Assembly: GCA_963839365.1 (NCBI GenBank)
Contig: CAWIUT010000010.1
Span: forward strand, 310,001 to 374,000
Length of the DNA stretch: 64,000 nucleotides
Direction: 5' to 3'
DNA from: DASSKA01 sp963839365
Lineage (GTDB): Bacteria; Actinomycetota; Actinomycetes; Propionibacteriales; Nocardioidaceae
Numbering within the stretch: position 1 is the stretch's first letter; each line of letters opens with the position of its first letter. The notes below the pieces were generated by a model. It was not told the DNA's origin, did not search any database, and saw only the letters and a list, made by a program, of their open reading frames with translations. Shown here piece by piece: positions 41,743 through 50,611 of this stretch. Position numbers and translations under genes: made by a program.

Positions 41743-42465
41743 ATGATCACTGTCAAGGACCTCCACAAGAAGTTCGGCACCACCGAGGTGCTGAAAGGCA
41801 TCGACTGCCATGTCGAGGAGCGGGAGGTGGTCTGCCTCATCGGCCCCTCCGGTTCCGGGAAGAGCACCTTCCTACGCTGCCTGAACGGGTTGGAGACGAG
41901 CACCTCGGGAACCATCGAGGTCAACGGCCACACGATCACCGACAAGATGACCAACGTGAACGTGGTCCGCCAGCAGGTCGGCATGGTCTTCCAGCACTTC
42001 AACCTGTTCCCGCATCTGAAGGTCATCGACAACGTAATGCTGGCGCCGGTCAAGGCCGGGAAGGTCGCCCCGAAGAAGGCACGCACGCAGGCGGCGGCAC
42101 TGTTGGCGAAGGTGGGGCTGGAGGACAAGACGAACGCCTACCCGGGCGCGCTGTCGGGGGGCCAGCAGCAGCGGGTCGCTATCGCGCGAGCGCTCGCGAT
42201 GAATCCGGCGGTGATGCTGTTCGACGAGCCCACGTCCGCGCTCGATCCAGAGATCGTCGGCGAGGTCCTCGGCGTCATGAAGGACCTGGCCCGCGAGGGG
42301 ATGACGATGGTGGTGGTCACCCACGAGATGGGCTTTGCTCGCGAGGTGGGCGACCGGGCGGTGTTCATGGACGGCGGTGTGATCGTCGAGCAGGGCCCGC
42401 CGCAGCAGGTCTTCGGCGATCCACAGCACCGGCGCACCCAGGACTTCTTGAGCAAGGTGCTCTGA
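41743..42465 (+). CDS. ABC importer ATPase, polar amino-acid type
   Basis: A 240-residue ATPase with Walker A GPSGSGKSTF (about residues 33-42), Q-loop MVFQHFNLFPH (about 84-94), signature LSGGQQQRVAIARALA (about 137-152), Walker B VMLFDEPTSALDPE (about 158-171) and switch His in VVTHEMGF (near 192). It resembles GlnQ/HisP ATPases across its length. It begins directly after the second permease stop and ends two bases before the FAH-family gene, placing uptake and catabolism on one transcript. Confidence 0.95.
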   Translation: MITVKDLHKKFGTTEVLKGIDCHVEEREVVCLIGPSGSGKSTFLRCLNGLETSTSGTIEVNGHTITDKMTNVNVVRQQVGMVFQHFNLFPHLKVIDNVMLAPVKAGKVAPKKARTQAAALLAKVGLEDKTNAYPGALSGGQQQRVAIARALAMNPAVMLFDEPTSALDPEIVGEVLGVMKDLAREGMTMVVVTHEMGFAREVGDRAVFMDGGVIVEQGPPQQVFGDPQHRRTQDFLSKVL

Positions 42466-42467
42466 GT

Positions 42468-43644
42468 ATGGCCGCGCTCGTCTCGCCGCTCACCACGCTG
42501 CCTGAGGATGGTTGCGCAGGCACCCTGGTCGGCCGCATCTGGGACCCCGCCGTACACGGACCCTCGCCGGTGGTGGTCCACGACGACAGCGTGTACGACC
42601 TCAGCGCATCCTTCGCGTCCGTCCGGGACCTCTGCGAGCAGCCGGACCCGGCTCGCGCGGTCCGTGATGCCGCCGGTCGCCGGGTCGGGGCTCTCGCCGA
42701 CATCCTGGCCAACACCAACCCGACCGACCGCGACCCGAGTCGGCCCTGGCTGCTGGCTCCCGTCGACCTGCAGACCCTGAAGGCAGCCGGAGTCACCTTC
42801 GCGGTCTCCATGGTGGAGCGTGTGATCGAGGAGCGGGTCCGTGGGGACTTCGAGGCCGCCGCGGCGATGCGTGCGGAGATCCTGGAAGAGATCGGCGCCG
42901 ACTTGGGCCAGATCCGGCCCGGGTCGTCGGAGGCCGCCGACCTCAGACGGTTCCTGGCCGATCGGGGGCTGTGGAGCCAGTACCTCGAGGTGGGGATCGG
43001 CCCGGATGCCGAGATCTTCACCAAGGCGCCCACCCTGGCCGCTGTGGGCAGCGGCCAGCCGGTCGGCGTGCCGGAGTCCTCGCTGTGGAACAACCCGGAG
43101 CCGGAGGTCGCGCTGGCCGTGACCTCCGACGGCCGGATCGTCGGGGCCACGCTGGGCAACGACGTCAACCTTCGCGATGTCGAGGGTCGCTCCGCGCTGC
43201 TGCTGCCGCAGGCCAAGGACAACAACGCCTCGTGCGCCCTGGGCCCGTTCGTCCGGCTGTTCGACGAGACATTCGACCTGGACGTGGTACGGGGTTTGGT
43301 CGTGCGGCTGGAGATCGACGGGGAGGACGGGTTCCACCTCGACGGGTACTCCGAGATGGGCCAGATCAGCCGCGACCCTGTTCGACCTGGTAGCCCAGAT
43401 GCTGGGCCGAGACCACCAGTATCCCGACGGCGCGGTCCTCATGCTGGGCACCATGTTCGCCCCGGTGGTGGACCGCGGCATGGTGGGTAAGGGCTTTACG
43501 CATCGGCGGGGAGACGTCGTGCGTATCTCGGCCGGGCCGCTGGGATGCCTGGTGAACACCGTGGAGCACTGTCATCGGTGCGAGCCGTGGACGTTCGGCC
43601 TGCGTGCCCTGATGTCCAACCTGGCCGACCGGAAACTGCTGTAG
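42468..43644 (+). pseudogene. FAH-family hydrolase/dehydratase, frameshifted near 43376
   Basis: Two frames join into one protein of about 390 residues. The first carries DIGPDAEIFTKAP-like sequence (GPDAEIFTKAPTL), WNNPEPEVALAV with the metal-binding Glu pair, and GNDVNLRDVEGRSALLLPQAKDNNASCALGPF (key residues GNDVN, LPQAK, CALGP). After YSEMGQISRD the frame shifts to FDLVAQMLGRDHQYPDGAVL, LGTMFAPV and GFTHRRGDVVRIS. One extra C in the CCC at 43376-43378 explains the break. The intact family includes FAH-type dehydratases and diketo-acid hydrolases of sugar-acid pathways. The gene sits between the transporter and the dehydrogenase. Either a recent mutation or a sequencing error. Confidence 0.82.
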
Positions 43645-43664
43645 AGGAAGAGGAGAGGATCGAG

Positions 43665-45179
43665 TTGATCATCACCACGAACCCGCGGACCGGCGCTACC
43701 ACCGAGCTCGACGTGGAGGAGACCACCACGGTCGAGGTGGACGCGTTCGTCGAGCGAGCGATGGGGGCGGCCGACGCGCTGGCCGACCTCGGCCGCGCGG
43801 GGCGGGCCGCAATGCTGGAGGCGGTCGCCGATTCGTTGGAGGCGCGCCGTGACGAGCTGGTGAAGGTGGCCGTCGAGGAGACCGGGCTGGGGGAGACCCG
43901 ACTCAACGGGGAGCTGAACCGGGCCGCCTTCCAGTTCCGGATGTTCGCCGAGGCGCTCCGGGAAGGCAGCTACCTGGAGGTCGCCATCGATCACGCCGGC
44001 GAGACCCCGCTCGGCCCGGGCCCCGATCTGCGCCGGATGCTGCTGCCGATCGGGCCTGTCGCGGTGTTCGGCGCCAGCAACTTCCCGTTCGCGTTCTCGG
44101 TGGCCGGTGGTGACACCGCCTCAGCGCTGGCGGCCGGATGTCCGGTGGTGCTCAAGGCACACGACTCCCACCCGCTGACCTCGCTGAAGTCTTTCGAGGC
44201 GATCGTCGAGGGGCTGCGCGCGACCGGCGCGCCGGAGGATGCGGTGGCGCTGGTGTTCGGCAAGGACGCGGCCGGGCACCTGATCGCCCACCCGGGGATC
44301 CGAGCCGTGGGCTTTACCGGTTCGCTGGGAACCGGGCGTGTCCTGCTCGACATCATCAACCGGCGCGAGGACCCGATCCCGTTCTACGGCGAGCTGAGCA
44401 GCCTCAATCCGTTGGTGGTCACCACGGGGGCGGCCCGGGCCCGGGCCGACGAGATCGCCCAGGGTCTGTTCGGATCGTTCACCGGCTCCGGTGGCCAGCT
44501 GTGCACCAAGCCCGGGCTGGCGTTCGTGCCAGCCGGCGCCGAGGGGGACCGGGTCGTGGAGACCCTGCGTTCGCTGACCGACCAGAGCGGTGGACAGGTG
44601 CTGCTCAACGAGCGGATCTCGCAGTCCTTCGACACGATCGCCGAGCGGTTGGCCGTCGCCGCCTCGGTCGCGGCACGGGGTCAGGCGGCCGCCGACGCCG
44701 AAGGCTTCGTCGTACCGCCGGTGCTGCTGGCCACGCAGGCGCGTGGGCTGTCCGCGGAACTGACCGAGGAGTGCTTCGGCCCACTTATCGTGATCGCACG
44801 GTACGACGGATGGGACGACCTGGCCGCGGCGCTGGACCTGATGCCGAACTCGTTGACCGCCACCGTGCATGCCGAGGACAGCGAGGCCGAAACCGTCCGG
44901 CGGCTCTCCGAGCTGCTCGAGCCGAGGGCCGGGCGACTGGTGTACAACGGCTACCCGACCGGGGTGCGGGTCTCCTGGGCGCAGCATCACGGTGGCCCGT
45001 GGCCGTCCACGAACTCCCAGCACACGTCGGTGGGGGTGGCCGCGATTCGGCGATTCCTGCGCCCGTTTGTGTGGCAGAACGCTCCGGAGTCGGTTCTGCC
45101 CGAGGAGCTGCGCGAGGACTACGACGAGATTCCGCGGCGCGTCGACGGGAAGCTCGTCCTCGCGGGCGGTGCTCGGTGA
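43665..45179 (+). CDS. 2-oxoglutarate-semialdehyde-type aldehyde dehydrogenase
   Basis: A 504-residue NAD(P)-dependent aldehyde dehydrogenase, likely oxidising 2-oxoglutarate semialdehyde to 2-oxoglutarate as the last step of oxidative pentonate breakdown. VAVFGASNFPFAFSVAGGDTA (split near residues 128-148) holds the cofactor Asn, VGFTGSLGTGR the nucleotide loop, FYGELSSLNPL the general-base Glu (near 242), and SGGQLCTKPGL the catalytic Cys (near 284). This form of the motifs is typical of the third class of these dehydrogenases. The start is a TTG at 43665 with AGGAGAGG upstream. Its stop overlaps the next FAH gene (GTGA). Confidence 0.9.
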   Translation: MIITTNPRTGATTELDVEETTTVEVDAFVERAMGAADALADLGRAGRAAMLEAVADSLEARRDELVKVAVEETGLGETRLNGELNRAAFQFRMFAEALREGSYLEVAIDHAGETPLGPGPDLRRMLLPIGPVAVFGASNFPFAFSVAGGDTASALAAGCPVVLKAHDSHPLTSLKSFEAIVEGLRATGAPEDAVALVFGKDAAGHLIAHPGIRAVGFTGSLGTGRVLLDIINRREDPIPFYGELSSLNPLVVTTGAARARADEIAQGLFGSFTGSGGQLCTKPGLAFVPAGAEGDRVVETLRSLTDQSGGQVLLNERISQSFDTIAERLAVAASVAARGQAAADAEGFVVPPVLLATQARGLSAELTEECFGPLIVIARYDGWDDLAAALDLMPNSLTATVHAEDSEAETVRRLSELLEPRAGRLVYNGYPTGVRVSWAQHHGGPWPSTNSQHTSVGVAAIRRFLRPFVWQNAPESVLPEELREDYDEIPRRVDGKLVLAGGAR

Positions 45180-46033
45180 GACTCGCCCGCCTCGGCCCGG
45201 TCGGCGCCGAGCGGCCGGTGCTGCTCGACGGCGACCGGGCCCTCGACCTGTCCGCGGTGACTGCCGACATCGACGGCGAGTTCCTAGCCTCCGGCGGACT
45301 GGAGCGGGTGCGACTGGCCTGGGAGGCCGGCGACCTGCCTGCCCTCGAGGAGGCCGCGGAGCTGCGGGTGGGTGCGCCGATCGCGCGGCCGAGCGCGGTG
45401 CTGTGCATCGGCATGAACTACGCGGCGCATGCCGCGGAGTCCGGGGCCGCGCCGCCGGAAGTGCCGATCGTGTTCCAGAAGACGCCGAACACCGTGGTCG
45501 GGGCGTACGACGAGGTGGCCGTCCCGCCGGGCAGCACCAAGACCGACTGGGAGGTCGAGCTGGGCGTGGTGATCGGCCGCCGGGCCGGCTACCTGTCCTC
45601 TCCCGGGGAGGCCATGAACCACGTCGCAGGGTTCGTGCTGGCCAACGACATGTCCGAGCGGGACTTCCAGATGGCGGTGTCGGGAGGGCAGTGGGGTAAG
45701 GGCAAGTCCGCGCCCGGCTTCTGCCCGACCGGGCCGTGGCTGGCGACCCCGGACGAGGTGGCCCACACGGCTCTGCGGCTGTGCAGCTGGGTGAACGGCC
45801 AGCCGCGGCAGGACTCGACGACCGCCGATCTGGTGTTCGGGGTCGAGCACCTCATCCACCACCTCAGCCAGTACCTCACCTTCGAGCCCGGGGACCTGCT
45901 GCTCACCGGCACCCCGGAGGGGGTCGGGCTGTCCGGGCGATTCCCGTACCTAGAGGCCGGGGACGTGCTGGAGCTGGAGATCGACGGGCTCGGCCGTCAG
46001 CGGACCGTCATGGTCGCGCCGGCCGCGCCATGA
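45176..46033 (+). CDS. FAH-family 2,4-diketo-3-deoxy-L-fuconate-type hydrolase
   Basis: A 285-residue fumarylacetoacetate-hydrolase-fold enzyme. CIGMNYAAHAAESG (near residues 79-92) opens the catalytic domain. The metal ligands are Glu in DWEVELGVVIGRRAGYL (near 122-138) and Asp in VLANDMSERDFQ (near 158-169), with KGKSAPGFCPTGPWL and LLLTGTPEGVGL completing the site. Enzymes of this length beside an L-fuconate dehydratase and an SDR usually cleave 2,4-diketo-3-deoxy-L-fuconate to pyruvate and lactate. GTG 45176 overlaps the dehydrogenase stop, and its own stop overlaps the SDR start. Confidence 0.88.
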   Translation: MRLARLGPVGAERPVLLDGDRALDLSAVTADIDGEFLASGGLERVRLAWEAGDLPALEEAAELRVGAPIARPSAVLCIGMNYAAHAAESGAAPPEVPIVFQKTPNTVVGAYDEVAVPPGSTKTDWEVELGVVIGRRAGYLSSPGEAMNHVAGFVLANDMSERDFQMAVSGGQWGKGKSAPGFCPTGPWLATPDEVAHTALRLCSWVNGQPRQDSTTADLVFGVEHLIHHLSQYLTFEPGDLLLTGTPEGVGLSGRFPYLEAGDVLELEIDGLGRQRTVMVAPAAP

Positions 46034-46776
46034 GCGAGCTCTCCGGACTGGCGGCGCTGGTCACCGGCGGTGCCTCGGGGATCGGCGCGGCGGTCGTCCG
46101 CGCCTTCGCCGAGCGTGGTGCTTCGGTGGCCGTCCTCGACCGGAACCTGAACGGCGTGCCCGCGGACGTGTTCGCGGTCCGTGCCGACGTGAGCGATGAC
46201 GCCGCGGTGCGCGACGCCGTGCAGCGGGTCGTCGACCACCTGGGTGGCATAGATGTTCTGGTGAACAACGCCGGTATCGGGGCGCAGGGGGGTGTGGAGA
46301 CCAACGACGACGAGGAGTGGAGTCGGGTCCTGGACGTCAACGTGCTCGGCATGGTCCGGGTCAGCCGAGCTGCGTTGTCGCACCTGCGCAGCTCGAAGGC
46401 GGCGGCGATCGTGAACACCGCCTCGGTGGCCGCCGAGGTCGGGCTGCCCGACCGGGTGCTGTACAGCGCCAGCAAGGGTGCGGTGGTGGCCGCCACCCGG
46501 GCGATGGCCGCCGACCTCCTCGTCGACGGGATCCGAGTCAACTGTGTCAATCCCGGGACCGCGGACACTCCGTGGGTCGGTCGGCTGTTGGCGGCTGCCG
46601 ACGACCCAGACGCGGAACGGGTGGCGCTCGAAGCCCGACAGCCGCACGGTCGACTGGTCTCTGCCGACGAGGTGGCGCACGCAGTGTGCGCGCTCGCCGT
46701 CCCCGGAGCCGGCTCCGTCACCGGGACCTGCCTGACCGTCGACGGTGGCCTCACCCACCTCCGCCTCCGCCGCTGA
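46030..46776 (+). CDS. SDR dehydrogenase, probable 2-keto-3-deoxy-L-fuconate dehydrogenase
   Basis: A 248-residue short-chain dehydrogenase with VTGGASGIGAAV (about residues 11-22), DV motif RADVSDD, NNAGIG (about 80-85), the catalytic Ser in VNTASVAA and YSASKGAV (Tyr near 146, Lys near 150), and the closing NPGTADTPW and GTCLTVDGGLT. With a fuconate dehydratase and a diketo-acid hydrolase in the same operon it most likely oxidises 2-keto-3-deoxy-L-fuconate at C4 using NAD. ATG 46030 overlaps the hydrolase stop by ATGA. It is the last gene of the plus-strand operon and converges with the AraD1-like gene. Confidence 0.88.
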   Translation: MSELSGLAALVTGGASGIGAAVVRAFAERGASVAVLDRNLNGVPADVFAVRADVSDDAAVRDAVQRVVDHLGGIDVLVNNAGIGAQGGVETNDDEEWSRVLDVNVLGMVRVSRAALSHLRSSKAAAIVNTASVAAEVGLPDRVLYSASKGAVVAATRAMAADLLVDGIRVNCVNPGTADTPWVGRLLAAADDPDAERVALEARQPHGRLVSADEVAHAVCALAVPGAGSVTGTCLTVDGGLTHLRLRR

Positions 46777-46844
46777 GAGGTGCTGGTGACTCGTCGCGCG
46801 GTGGCGTGGGTGAACACGAGGTCGACGTCGGGCGGCGGGAGAGA

Positions 46845-47738
46845 TCAGTTGCCGGCGGTCGCGAGCGGAGTGCTCGGCATCGGACGCCCCACCTCGATGA
46901 TCGGGTTGGTGAGCGTCCCCACGCCGGGAATCGCGATGTGCACCACGTCGCCTTCGCGCAGGGTGAGCTCTGGCGGCGGCACGATCGACGTGCCCGTCAG
47001 GAGGACCGCGCCCACCGGGAACTCCAGCGCCTGGAACAACCACTCGAGGAGCTCCTCGGGTCGGCGGCGCATGGCGGACAGCGGGACGGAGTCGCGGAAC
47101 AGGACCGCGCCGTCGCGGTTGATGACCAGCTCGATGACCAGCGCACTGAGCTCCGGAGCCTCGGTCACGGGCACCAGCGCGGGGCCGAGCGCGCAGCTGC
47201 CGGTGTACATCTTGGCCTGGGGCAGGTAGAGCGGGTTCTCTCCTTCGATGCTCCGGCTGGACATGTCGTTGCCCACGGTGAGCGCGACCAGGCGCCCCGA
47301 GGCGTCGGCGACGAGGCCGAGCTCGGGCTCGGGGACGTCCCAGCCGGAGTCGCGACGGATGCCGACCTCCTGGCCAGGGCCGCGGACCCGGCCAGGTGGG
47401 GCCTTGCAGAACAGCTCCGGCCGCATTGCGTCGTACACCCGGTCGTAGAAGTCGACCGGTCCTGCCTCCTCGTTGCGGGCGTTGCGGCTGCGCTCGAAGG
47501 TGACCCCGCTGGCCCAGACCTCCTGCCCCTGCACCGGGGCGATCAGCCGACTGCTGCCGGGCACCGGGTCGCCGGCGGGCCGGCCGAGGACCTCGGCGAC
47601 GGCGTCCGCGCCTGACCGCCCCAGGAGAAGGTCGACATCCAACCCGGCCGGCAGCAGGTCCACGGGCCCTTGGTCGACTTCGCCGCGCCCGAGCCGGACG
47701 TCGCCGTCGGGAAGGACGACCCGGAAGAGCGCAGTCAT
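46845..47738 (-). CDS. AraD1-like 2-keto-3-deoxypentonate dehydratase (FAH superfamily)
   Basis: A 297-residue FAH-superfamily protein whose pattern differs from the two other FAH genes here. VWASGVTFERSRNAR (near residues 74-88), FYDRVYDAMRPELFCKAPPG (about 97-116), VPEPELGLV with the metal Glu pair, GNDMSSRSIEGENPLYLPQA (about 155-174) and SCALGPALVP are the marks of 2-keto-3-deoxy-D- or L-arabinonate dehydratases, which form 2-oxoglutarate semialdehyde. This product is the substrate of the dehydrogenase encoded at 43665. ATG 47738 follows GGAG by seven bases. It is transcribed in the same direction as the UxaA-like gene, 149 bases downstream. Confidence 0.88.
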   Translation of the reverse strand: MTALFRVVLPDGDVRLGRGEVDQGPVDLLPAGLDVDLLLGRSGADAVAEVLGRPAGDPVPGSSRLIAPVQGQEVWASGVTFERSRNARNEEAGPVDFYDRVYDAMRPELFCKAPPGRVRGPGQEVGIRRDSGWDVPEPELGLVADASGRLVALTVGNDMSSRSIEGENPLYLPQAKMYTGSCALGPALVPVTEAPELSALVIELVINRDGAVLFRDSVPLSAMRRRPEELLEWLFQALEFPVGAVLLTGTSIVPPPELTLREGDVVHIAIPGVGTLTNPIIEVGRPMPSTPLATAGN

Positions 47739-47798
47739 GCCTGCGCTCCGCTGGTCGTGTCGGAGAGTGGGAGCACAAGATCCCTCCGTTCACATTGC

Positions 47799-47811
47799 TG
47801 AACGCTATTCA
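47799..47811. promoter_or_regulatory. Inverted repeat upstream of the AraD1-like gene
   Basis: TGAA-CGCTA-TTCA lies within the AT-rich stretch about 60 bases before the gene start, extended by TTGC...TTCAA. A repressor site near the promoter is possible; the regulator is unknown. Confidence 0.35.
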
Positions 47812-47887
47812 ATATGGTGACTGCACGCTACGGCCCCTGGGGTCGAGGAGTCAACAGTCTCCGCGCCGATGCTGGGCCGTCAGCCGG

Positions 47888-50611
47888 TCACATCGAGATG
47901 CCCAGGCGACCGCGGGTCACTTGGAAGCCGACATTGCCGCTCTCCAGCGTCCGCGCGATGAGTCGGCCCGACGCCGCCCCGACAAGGGTGGCCAGCAGCC
48001 CGTGCGCCTGCTCGGCGGCGTCACCGACCAGCACCGCGTCGAGGTCGCCGCCGTAGCGGTCCGCGGTGGCTGGGTCGGAGGTGACCTGCAGGACGGGGAC
48101 CAGGCGCTGCCCGGACACCGTGCCGCCGGCGACGTGCGTGAGCAGCAGGTGGGCTCCACCCGCACCAAGGCCGCTGCCGGACTCGATCCAGTCGGTGCTG
48201 GGCATGCGCATCACGTGCCACCCGCACTCGCTGGGGCGCTGGCCATGCGCCAGCGTGACGGGCACGGTGCGCGGTGAGCCGAAGGCGTGCCTCCGGAAGG
48301 TGTCGTCACCCAGCAGCGTCCCTGCGGAGGAGAGCAGGACACTGCCCCCCGCGCTCACCACCCAGCAGCCCACCTCCGCGAGCTCGCACGCGGTCTCACG
48401 GGAAAGGGGACCTCGGGCGTCAAGCGCGATCGTGAGGTGGCCCAGGTGGCTGTCCAGGATGCGTGCCGGTTCCGCATCGGCGACGGCGGTCTCGAACCAG
48501 GCGCGGGCCTTCTGCATGGCGGCGTCGATACCGCCGTCCGCCTGGATGCTGGCCCAACCGAAACGAGCCGTATCGATGCCCACGGCCTCGAGTCGGGATC
48601 GGAAGTAGTCGTTGTGCGTCTTCTCGCAGCCATGCTCGAGGAGCACCGCCATCCGGACGTTCGGGTGGACGAGGTAGCCGGTCATCATGCGCGCATACGT
48701 GGTCTCCGCCGCGCCACTGGAGACGCCACAGCCCTCGGTGTGCGGCAGGGCCACGGTCCGGGTCACTCGGCCGCCGCCCCAGCCGGTCGACGCCAGCTCG
48801 TCCGCGATCCGCAGCGCGATCTGGCCGGAGCAGAGGCTGGTCGGAAGCACGAGCGCGATCTGTTCCGTGCTACGCCGGCCGTCCACGTCGTACATCGCAA
48901 AGCGGGCGGCCGCCTCCGGAGGGGCGGTACGACGGACCGCGGAACGCAGCGGCAGACCCGCCACGTCCTCGTCGCGGTCGTCAGCAGAGAACTCGCCAGG
49001 AGAGGATGCGCCGAGTCGCACCGGGACGGGTCCGGACTGCTTCCAGTTCCGCCAGATGGACACTTGGCTGTGGCCTGCCAGCTCACCCGCCGAAGGCTGC
49101 CCGGAGGCGCTGCGCAGCGTCAGCTCGAAAGTCTCGGAGACCAGCTGGTCCATGGGCGTGCCCGTGAGGTAGCGACCTGCGTCTACGTCCATCTCGTGCC
49201 GCAGCCGCTCGAACCGGGGCGTTGTGGTGACGAACTTCAGCGTAGGAACGAACGGGAAGTTGGTGATCGACCCGTTGCCGGTGGTGAAGAACACGAGGTT
49301 GCAGCCGGCGGCCACCTCCCCGGCGACCGACTCCAAGTCGTTGCCGGGGCTGTCCATGAACGTGAAGCCGGGGCCCGGCAACGGCTCGCCGTACTCGATG
49401 ACGTGGTCGAGCCGGAGCCGGGGGTCCCGCTTCCGGGCGGCGCCGACGGACTTCAGCACGATGTTGTAGAGGCCTCGGTAGACGTTGCCCCCAGAGGGGT
49501 TGCCCTCGGCGGTGTGGCCGTGCCACCCAACGCGCTCCTTGAACTGCTCGACGCAGCGCAGGAAGTGTCGAGCCACCTCCACCGAGGCGACGTTCCCGAG
49601 GACGTAGGCCTCCGCGCCGATCAGCTCGTCGGTCTCCGCGAGCACCGCCGCGCCCCCGTGCCGGATCACTTCGGCGGCCACCCCGCCGGCCAACGGGTTG
49701 GCCGTGATCCCGGAGAATGCGTCCGACCCGCCGCACTGCAGTGCGATCCTGAGGTCGGAGAGCGGCTGCTCGGTGCGCTCCTGGGCGACGACCGGCAGCC
49801 ATCGCCCGACGATGGCGGCGGCGGCCGACAGATCGGCGTGGAAGGCGCCGGTCCGGCTGAAGAACGCGTGCGGCACCGCGATGTCGGGATAGCTGCGGTT
49901 CCGCATGAACGCCCGCACGTCCTCAGCGGTGATCGCGTCCCCGGGCGCGTCCACGAACAGCACCGCGCCGACGTTGGGGTGCACGAGGAAGCCGGACAGC
50001 ACCGACAACAAGAAGGTCGCGTTGTGGGGGCGCCCTTCCTCGCCGGCCTCGGTGTGGGCGACCGGCACCACGCCGTCCAGCCCGGCGGGGGTGTCCCGGG
50101 CGAGCACGCGGGCCAGCTCGGTGACGAACGCCGCAACACTCGATGTGGCTCCGATGATGACCACGAAGTTCCGGGTGCCCGCCGCCCCGCGCGGGCGGGC
50201 GTAGCCAAGGAAGGTTCCGGGTCGCTCGACGTCCGCGACCTGATCGCCGATCGTCAGCACGGACTCATCGAGTCGGAAGGGGTCGAGCGGCTCGTTGGTG
50301 GCGGTAGCGGCTGCTGGCAGGCCGGGAACGCCGCGTGCACGGAGGGTGGCGAGGCTGGTGGGTGTGCACACGTAATCGCCGGGCCGAAGGTCGCCCTGCG
50401 CGCGGGCGAACGGAACCGACCAGGAGAGCAGGGCCTCGCCGCTGTGGATCGGGGCCACGACCACCCTGTGTCCCTCCAGCACGTGGTGGGGGAGCACGAT
50501 CTCCCCGGATCCGCGCCGGAGGCGGGTTCCGGACGGCAGGTCCCGGGTCACGATCGCGACGTTGTCACCCGGGCCGGGCAGCACGGCCACCCGGTCGAAG
50601 TCCTCGGTCAC
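47888..50611 (-). CDS. UxaA-family sugar-acid dehydratase with internal domain duplication
   Basis: A 907-residue protein, far longer than altronate dehydratase (about 500). A SAF domain (about residues 10-90, NVAIVTRDLPSGTRL) is followed by a central domain (about 148-230) with TSSV, HTEAG and SGFLVHPNVGAVLF. Next is a catalytic C-type domain (about 290-520) with QCGGSDAFSGITANPLAGG, ETDELIGAEAYVL and FFTTGNGSI. A second central-type domain (about 586-680) has intact LPTSLCSGQ, HTEGCG, GYLVHPNV and LEHGCEK. A second, eroded C-type domain ends near 890. The second central copy keeps the Cys residues that the first has lost. GTG 50611 overlaps the LarA-like stop; GTG 50617 is possible. Confidence 0.82.
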   Translation of the reverse strand: MTEDFDRVAVLPGPGDNVAIVTRDLPSGTRLRRGSGEIVLPHHVLEGHRVVVAPIHSGEALLSWSVPFARAQGDLRPGDYVCTPTSLATLRARGVPGLPAAATATNEPLDPFRLDESVLTIGDQVADVERPGTFLGYARPRGAAGTRNFVVIIGATSSVAAFVTELARVLARDTPAGLDGVVPVAHTEAGEEGRPHNATFLLSVLSGFLVHPNVGAVLFVDAPGDAITAEDVRAFMRNRSYPDIAVPHAFFSRTGAFHADLSAAAAIVGRWLPVVAQERTEQPLSDLRIALQCGGSDAFSGITANPLAGGVAAEVIRHGGAAVLAETDELIGAEAYVLGNVASVEVARHFLRCVEQFKERVGWHGHTAEGNPSGGNVYRGLYNIVLKSVGAARKRDPRLRLDHVIEYGEPLPGPGFTFMDSPGNDLESVAGEVAAGCNLVFFTTGNGSITNFPFVPTLKFVTTTPRFERLRHEMDVDAGRYLTGTPMDQLVSETFELTLRSASGQPSAGELAGHSQVSIWRNWKQSGPVPVRLGASSPGEFSADDRDEDVAGLPLRSAVRRTAPPEAAARFAMYDVDGRRSTEQIALVLPTSLCSGQIALRIADELASTGWGGGRVTRTVALPHTEGCGVSSGAAETTYARMMTGYLVHPNVRMAVLLEHGCEKTHNDYFRSRLEAVGIDTARFGWASIQADGGIDAAMQKARAWFETAVADAEPARILDSHLGHLTIALDARGPLSRETACELAEVGCWVVSAGGSVLLSSAGTLLGDDTFRRHAFGSPRTVPVTLAHGQRPSECGWHVMRMPSTDWIESGSGLGAGGAHLLLTHVAGGTVSGQRLVPVLQVTSDPATADRYGGDLDAVLVGDAAEQAHGLLATLVGAASGRLIARTLESGNVGFQVTRGRLGISM

